Origin: Boswellia sacra | Taxonomy: Eukaryota; Streptophyta; Magnoliopsida; Sapindales; Burseraceae | NCBI GenBank assembly: GCA_013180625.2 | Contig: SNVD02008172.1 | Span: forward strand, 248,001 to 312,000 | DNA: 64,000 nt | Direction of reading: 5' to 3' | Shown: positions 57,833-64,000 of the stretch, piece by piece | Layout of the letters: each line of letters starts with the position of its first letter | How positions within the stretch are numbered: the first letter of the stretch is position 1 | Notes under the pieces: generated by a model | What the model saw: only the letters and a program-made list of their open reading frames with translations | Database searches by the model: none | What the model was told of the DNA's origin: nothing | Made by a program: the position numbers and the translations under genes

Positions 57833-57967
57833 TACTTCAAATAAAAATATTCCATACATTCATTCGCAATAACTTTCATATCTAAATATAAACAATCAAT
57901 TCGAGACTCAATAAATAGTGAATTCCTCACCACCATATGTGAGTCTATTCAATACTTATCAAGTCTC
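57833..57967 (-). repeat. gypsy 5' LTR, inner part, broken by Sirevirus S2
   Basis: Matches 43698-43828 over about 125 bases with few differences, up to AAGTCTC. There the Sirevirus LTR starts instead of the CACATG found in the other LTR. The rest of the LTR must lie beyond S2, outside the window. Confidence 0.75.
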
Positions 57968-59732
57968 TGTTAGCCTTAAGGCTACATAATAATTTTGATG
58001 ATAACAATACACATTGATTAATTGAGATTTACTAACATTTTTATTTATGTGCAAGAGTAAGATCATTGAAATAATTATAAAATCAAGAAGAAACTTATTA
58101 AAATGAAGTGTTGAAGCTAAGGAGAAGACTACATTTTAAAGGCACCAAAGTTTAAGAACAAGGTTTGACTCAAGGAATGTGACACATGAGCAATGTTCAA
58201 TCAATTGGTCATATATATCTCTACAAATATCCAAATGATGTGATTCTTGAGCCTTTGGAAAGCTACTCAATTTATAACATTTCATATGTTTTAATGAAAT
58301 TCAAATTTCAAGTGCAAGGCTGTCCAAATCATCATGCAATTTGAAAGACAAATGGAAGCAGCTGACATGAGCACCAAATACTCTTTTGGACATATCTTAA
58401 GCTAGAAAAATCAAAATGACTTGATTCTTATGGAATTGGAAAGAGGACTTAATGAAACACATTTCATATGTTTTGAAGAAATTCAAATTTCAAACGGAAG
58501 GCCGACATAATTGACATGCAATTCGGTGGACTGACACAGAGAAGAAAAATCAACTCATTTGAGTACCGAATGATGTTTTATCCATATCTTGAGTTAGAGA
58601 TATCCAAATGACTTATTCTTATGGCATTAGAAAGATGATTCAATGAAGCAGATTTCATATTCTTTGAAGAAATCCAAATTTCAAACAGAAGGCCGACATA
58701 ATACACATGCAAGTTGGTGGATTGACACATGGAAGAAAAATTAAGTCACATGAGCACCAAATGGTATTTTGGTCATATCTTAAGATACAGATATCCAAAT
58801 GACTTGGTTATTGATGAGTTAGAAAGCTTATTCAATTATGCAAATCTTTTATGTTTTGCAGATTTTCAAATTTCAAACGAAACATTGACAAAAATGGCAG
58901 ATAAATTATGGTTTTTATGGTGGGCAGAAAATTTGTAGTTGGTATCTTCATTTGATTAAGTTCATCCTATTTGCCTATAAAAGGAGCCCTTCTCCCATGC
59001 ATTTAGAAAGAGCAAGAGAAGTATCTATCAAGCAAAAAAAAAACAAGAGAAATATCAAGTCTAGAGAGCTTTTATATTCTTTATCTACTCTTTGAAGAGA
59101 GTTATACTTTTGTTGTAAAAATTATCTTTGTTCTTGTATTGTGGTGAGAGCGAGATCTTTTTGTAAATGATAAAAGTTATCCTTGAGATAACTCTTTCCT
59201 TGGTGAGGTTGTTCATCAAGAAGAATTCTTGGTGTGGTGTTATCAAGGGTTGAAGGAAGTTGCCTTGGTGAGGTTGTTCATCAAGAAGAACTCTTGGTGT
59301 GGTGTTATCAAGAGTTGAAGGAAGTTGCCTTGGTGAGGTTGTTCATCAAGAAGAACTCTTGATGTGGTGTTATCAAGGATTGAACGAAAAAGTCTTGGTG
59401 AGGTTGTTCATCAAGCAAGTTGTAAAGATTTCTACAACTTAGTGGAAAGCTTAGCTCGTGGAGCTAGGAGCCCGTGGACGTAGGCAAGGTTTGCCGAACC
59501 ACGTAAATTGAGTTTGCACTCTCTCTATCCCTTTCCTCTTTATATTTACTTGTTCTTGTGATTGTTCTTTATTTCTATTCTCTTGATTGCATTCTATTTT
59601 CATCTTCTTCACCTTTATTCTCAAAGAAAGAGTTAAATAATTTTGATCTTTCAAGAAAAGTTTTCTAAATCCGTTTTTATAAATAAAAACCCAATTCACC
59701 CCCCCTCTTGGGTTGCCATACCTGGGTCAACA
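57968..59732 (+). repeat. S2 5' LTR
   Basis: 1765 bp from TGTTAGCCTTAAGG to CATACCTGGGTCAACA. Contains four 65-bp tandem units (about 59199-59415) in the orientation opposite to those in S1, as expected for the reversed element. Confidence 0.95.
59199..59420. repeat. 65-bp tandem repeat in S2 LTR
   Basis: Four units beginning near 59199, 59264, 59329 and 59394 with TTGGTGAGGTTGTTCATCAA; the same array as in S1. Confidence 0.9.
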
Positions 59733-59734
59733 AG

Positions 59735-59746
59735 TGGTATCAGAGC
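59735..59746 (+). other. S2 primer-binding site
   Basis: TGGTATCAGAGC two bases after the LTR, complementary to initiator-Met tRNA. Confidence 0.95.
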
Positions 59747-59791
59747 AAGGTTGCTCAATTTTTTTTTTAAATCTTAATCGATTTTTGAGCT

Positions 59792-61112
59792 ATGGCAACT
59801 TTTAATTCAACTTCATATGTTGAGGGACTTTCTATCTCTAGATCTCCATTTTTTAATGGAAGTGATTACTCTTATTGGAAAACTAGAATGAGTATTTTCT
59901 TGAAATCTTTTGATTATGATTTGTGGTCTATTGTTTTGGAAGGACCTTTTGTTCCTACCAAAATTGAAAATGGGGAATGCATGCTTAAAGAACCTAAAGA
60001 GTTTAGTGAAGATGATAAAAAGAAATTGAGTTTGAATGCTAAAGCTATGAATGTGTTGTATTGTGCTCTAGATAGAAATGAGTTTAATAGAATATCTACT
60101 TGTTCTACGGCACAAGAAATATGGCACACACTTGAAGTAACTCATGAAGGAACTAGTCAAGTTAAAGAATCCAAAATTAGTATGCTAGTTCATAGTTATG
60201 AGCTTTTTAAGATGAAATCGGATGAATCAATTTCTGAAATGTTTACTAGATTTACGGATATTGTCAATGGTTTGAAATCTCTTGGTAAATCTTATTCTAA
60301 TGTTGAAATGGTGAGAAAGATTCTTAGGTGTCTACCAAAATCTTGGGAGCCAAAGGTGACGGCAATTCAAGAAGCAAAGGACCTCACCAAACTACCATTA
60401 GAAGAACTTATGGGTTCTCTCATAACTCATGAAATCATCTTGAAGGAGAAAAGAAGAAGATTGCGAAGTGGCAAACATGTGCTTCATGGCTTTAAGAGAA
60501 AATGAGATAAGTATTCTAAACCATGATCCTAAGCTTTCATATGATGAATTACTTGAAGCATTCCAAAATTTACATGTGCAAGTTGATAAACAAAATTAAA
60601 AAATCAATGCTTTCAAAAAGAAGTCAAAAATCATGTTATCTCAATTAGAAGAGTTGGTGGAAATAAATGAAGCTTTATAAAATGAAAATGAAATTTTAAA
60701 GCAAAAAGATTTTGAAAGTTTGGAAAGTCAAATACATTTTTTAAAAACTGAAAATGAGATTTTAAAACAAAAGGATTTTGATAAATTAGAGAAAGAAAAT
60801 GTTATTTTGAAAAAGGAAAATAATGACTTAAGAAATATTGTTGATAGTTTTACAAAAAGCACAAAAAATTTGAATTCTATGTTACAAAACCAAAGGTGTA
60901 TTTTTGATAAAAGAGTGTTAGGATATAAAACTCATAAAAATCAAAAGTATTTTAAAAATTATTTTGCTCATGCATCTTTTAGGAATAATCCTAATCATTC
61001 ATGTACTTATTGTGGAAGAAAAAAATACAAAGTGCATTCTTGCTATATTAAGAGAAATCCTAATTTGAAACAAATATGGGTTCCAAAAAGTATCATAACT
61101 AACCCCCAATGA
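59792..61112 (+). pseudogene. S2 gag
   Basis: Starts MATFNSTSYVEGLSISRSPF at 59792 and follows S1 gag closely to about residue 220. A 2-base deletion in a GAA-rich run near 60450 shifts the frame (stop at 60503). Stops follow at about 60596 and 60678 in the original frame. The last part (60720-61112) has the Lys/Asn-rich coil and the zinc knuckle, which reads CTYCGRKKYKVHSC: the His of CCHC is Tyr here, so the knuckle is lost. It ends at a TGA where S1 has Gly. Confidence 0.92.
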
Positions 61113-61149
61113 CCCAAGAACATTTTGGTACCAAAAAGTCGCTTTTTAA

Positions 61150-61320
61150 TGTAGATTGTAAAAACAAAGGAGTGGCAAACACAAGTGGTACTTAGATAGT
61201 GGATACTCAAGGCATATGACCGGAGATGCCTCCAAGTTCTCAAGATTAATCATGAAGAAATGAGGATATGTGGCCTTCGGTGATAATGCCAAAGAAAGAG
61301 TAATCGGACATGGTGATATT
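61150..61320 (+). pseudogene. S2 protease
   Basis: The active site YLDSGYSRHMTGD at about 61188-61225 keeps the catalytic Asp-Ser-Gly. A frame change precedes it, and a TGA at about 61261 follows LIMKK. The downstream part (AFGDNAKERVIGHGD) is open into the pre-integrase. Confidence 0.82.
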
Positions 61321-62260
61321 GGTAAACCTTCTTCACCTATTATTAAAGATGTTTTGCTTGTTCATGGTTTGAAACATGATTTGATTAGCATAAGTCAATT
61401 GTGTGATAAGGGATATTTTGTTGCTTTTGAGCCTAATAGATGTGTGATTAAGGATGTTAGTAACAATAAGACATTATTTATTGGTAATAGATGTGGTAAT
61501 ATTTATATAATTGATATTGATGCTAATGATCATGTAGAAAAATGTTTCATTGTTAATCATGATACTTGGTTATGGCATAGAAGATTAGGTCATGCTAGCA
61601 TGGACACAATTTCAAAAATTTCTAAAAATGATTTAATTGATGGTTTTCCAAGAATAAAATTTGAAAAAGGATAATATTTGTGATGCTTGTCAATTTGGAA
61701 AACAAGTGAGAACTTCTTTTAAACAAAAGAAATTTATTTCAACAAATAAACATCTACAATTACTTCATTTGGATTTATTTGGACCATCAAGAACTAAAAG
61801 CCTTGGTGGAAAGTATTATGTTTTTGTTATTGTGGATGATTATTCAAGATTCACTTGGGTGTTATTCTTGAAAACTAAAAATAAGGCCACCCAAGCTTTT
61901 TCAAAATTTGCAAAAAGAGTCCAAAATCAAAAAGGGTATTCTATTATGTCCATTAGGAGTGATCATGGTGGTGAAGTAGATAATGTTGCATTTGAAAATC
62001 TTTATGATGAAAATGGTTTTGAACATAATTTTTCCACGCCTAGAACTCTACAACAAAATGGTGTTATTGAGAGAAAAAAATAGGACTATCCAAGAAATGG
62101 CTAGGACCATGTTACTTGAAAATAATTTGTCAAAATATTTTTGGGCCGAAGCCGTTAATACCACATGCTTTATAATCAATAGAGTCTATCTTAGAGCTTT
62201 AATAAAGAAAACTCCTTATGAACTTTGGAAAAGGAAGAAAACCCAACATTAGATTTTTTA
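61321..62260 (+). pseudogene. S2 pre-integrase and integrase
   Basis: The pre-integrase has WLWHRRLGHASMDTISKI and, after a frameshift near 61668, CDACQFGK, so the HHCC zinc finger residues are all present. The integrase core has LHLDLFGPSRT (first Asp), YVFVIVDDYSRFTWV, IRSDHGGEVD (second Asp) and NGVIERK (Glu); an extra A in a run near 62075 then shifts the frame to NRTIQEMARTMLLENN. This region corresponds to the roughly 1.13 kb missing from S1. Confidence 0.92.
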
Positions 62261-64000
62261 AAGTTTTTGGATGTAAATGTTTTATTTTAAACACCAAGGA
62301 TAACCTTGAAAAATTTGATACAAAAGCCGATGTTGGAATCATTGTTGGCTACTCCAACCATAGTAAAGCATATAGAGTTTTTAATAAAAAGACTCTTTCT
62401 ATTGAAGAATCTATTCATGTTGAATTTGATGAAACTAATGTTATTTCTTTAAAGAATTTAGATGATGATATTGTTGAGGTAGAAAGGCAAATCAAGGAAT
62501 CAAGGCTTGATGAAAAGAGCCAAGATGAATTACAACTTCAACAAGAAAAGCTTGAGGAAGTAAATGATTCTTCCCAAGAATTACCAAAGGAATGGAGGTA
62601 TGCAAAAGCTCACCCTAAAGATCTCATTATTGGTGAACCATCACAAGGTATGAAAACTATATCTTCTTTTAAGAACTTTTGTAATCATTTTGCTTTTGTC
62701 TCTCAATTTGAACCAAAATCTTTTAAAGAAGCCGAAAATGACGAAAGTTGGATTTTGGCTATGCAAGAAGAATTGAATCAATTTGAGAGAAATCAAGTTT
62801 GGAATTAGTCCCTAGACCTAAAAATCATTCTATTATAGGCACTAAATGGATTTTTAGAAATAAAGTAGATGAAAATGGCACCATTATTAGAAACAAAGCT
62901 AGACTTGTTGCTCAAGGATACAATCAAGAAGAAGGTATTGATTATGAGGAAACCTTTGCACCGGTTGCTAGATTAGAATCAATTAGAATGTTGTGTGCAT
63001 TTGCATGTTATAAAAATTTTACATTATATTAAATGGATGTCAAAAGTGCATTTTTAAATGGTTACATTATGGAGGAAGTATATGTAGAGCAACCTCTTGG
63101 TTTTCAAAATCATGATTTTCCAAACCATGTTTTCAAACTCAAAAAGGCACTTTATGGCTTGAAACAAGCACCACGAGCATGGTATGATAGATTGAGCAAA
63201 TTTCTCATTGATAATGGTTTCAAAATGAAAAAAGTTGATACTACTCTTTTTGTTAAAACAAAAAATGATGATTTATTAATTATTCAAATCTATGTTGATG
63301 ATATTATATTTTTGGTGCTACTAATGTCATTATGTATGAGGAATTTTCCAAGTGTATGCAACAAGAATTTGAAATGAGCTTAATGGGGGAATTAAATTTC
63401 TTCCTTGGACTTCAAATCAAGCAATCAATAGATGGGATCTTCATTAATCAAGCTAAATACACAAGAGATCTTCTCAAGAAGTTTGGCATTGATAATTCAA
63501 GGACATATAACACACCTATGGGTACATTAACCAAGCTTGACAAAGATGAGAAAGGAAAAGATGTTGAGGTAACAAAATATCGAGGTATGATTGGCTCTCT
63601 TTTGTATTTAACTGCTAGTAGACCTGATATTATGTTTAGTGTGTGTATGTGTGCTAGATTTCAATCTTGTCCAAAGGAATCTCACCTTAAGGCTGTAAAA
63701 GGATATTTAGATATCTTCTTGGAACCATAAATCTAGGTCTTTGGTATCCTAAGTGTGATAATTTTGATCTAATTAGTTATTCCGATGCGGATTTTGCTGG
63801 AAGTCTTCTTGATAGAAAGAGCACTAGTGGCTCCTGCCATGGTTTAGTAGAAAACAAAATTCTGTTGCCTTATCAACTGCGGGAGCCGAGTATATTGCAG
63901 TAGGAAGTTGTTGTGCACAATCTCTTTGGATGAAACAAATATTAAAAGATTATGGTGTGGTATTTGATCATATTCCCATCAAATGTGACAATACAAGTGC
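62218..64000 (+). pseudogene. S2 pol linker, reverse transcriptase and RNase H (to window end)
   Basis: The linker (KVFGCKCFILNTKDNLEKF, acidic LDDDIVEVERQ) leads to reverse transcriptase: [52 protein letters not shown] and YVDD. Lesions are a 1-base loss near 62802, a TAA at about 63030 just before MDVKSAF, an insertion after YVDD near 63308, and a 1-base loss near 63698. RNase H keeps SYSDADFAGSLLDRKSTSG, but a 25-base deletion flanked by CCAT lies at about 63840. The window ends within RNase H. Confidence 0.92.

Larger units (their letters stand above)
43698..57967 (-). mobile_element. large Tat/Ogre-type Ty3/gypsy retrotransposon with antisense PMD gene
   Basis: Minus-strand gypsy element of at least 14.2 kb. 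From high to low coordinate: part of the 5' LTR (57833-57967, then broken by a Sirevirus), a long leader, gag, protease, a G-patch-like segment, reverse transcriptase, RNase H, a second archaeal-type RNase H, integrase, a spacer with a plus-strand PMD gene, a long purine tract (minus strand), and the 3' LTR. The second RNase H, the KQKLRRMR reverse transcriptase start and the great length point to the Tat lineage (Ogre-like), an inference from motifs. The LTR pair is recognised from about 125 shared bases (43698-43828 and 57833-57967). All pol parts carry frameshifts or stops. Confidence 0.85.
57968..64000 (+). mobile_element. Sirevirus-like copia element S2, 3' part outside window
   Basis: Plus-strand relative of S1 with 5' LTR, primer-binding site, gag, protease, integrase, reverse transcriptase and RNase H up to the window end. 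Inserted into the gypsy 5' LTR. Unlike S1 it keeps pre-integrase and integrase, so together the two copies show the full family layout. It has many stops and frameshifts and is inactive. Confidence 0.95.

Overview
The window is nuclear DNA of a flowering plant, most likely a eudicot. It is AT-rich, its few host-type coding pieces have GT-AG introns, and nearly all recognisable coding sequence belongs to plant transposable elements. The species cannot be named from the sequence. Only one gene looks intact and host-owned: an NDR1/HIN1-like (LEA-2 domain) membrane protein on the minus strand at 6486-7238. No tRNA, rRNA or CRISPR was seen.

Layout. 1-4420: decayed Ty1/copia element, minus strand, cut by the window edge. 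4421-5700: diverged repeats, partly inverted. 6486-7350: the LEA-2 gene and promoter. 7351-12900: AT-rich intergenic DNA with a probable LTR relic (10700-11253). 12901-25172: a second copia element on the plus strand with both LTRs. It is split by a Sirevirus-like element on the minus strand (14870-22064, perfect TAAAC target duplication) that has lost its integrase. 25173-30700: AT-rich, with a probable MITE and a possible solo LTR. 30700-36960: a cluster of CACTA ends. The complete one (31376-36429, ATT target duplication) shows no transposase and carries an intron-containing fragment of the stress sensor IRE1 plus a piece of copia RNase H. 38062-43237: a hAT-like element with an 8-bp target duplication, itself interrupted by a 2468-bp solo LTR (39414-41881, ACTTT duplication). 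43698-57967: a very large Ty3/gypsy element of Tat/Ogre type, pol on the minus strand, with a plant-mobile-domain (PMD) gene in antisense between pol and the 3' LTR. Its 5' LTR is broken at 57967 by a second Sirevirus copy (plus strand, 57968 to the window end) that still has integrase.

How it fits together. This is a nested transposon neighbourhood. Insertion order can be read from target duplications: the Sirevirus copies are younger than the copia and gypsy elements they split, and the solo LTR is younger than the hAT-like element. All retroelement coding regions carry stops, frameshifts or deletions, so none looks autonomous. The most unusual items are the CACTA element carrying IRE1 exons, and the antisense, spliced, TATA-equipped PMD gene inside the Tat/Ogre-type element.
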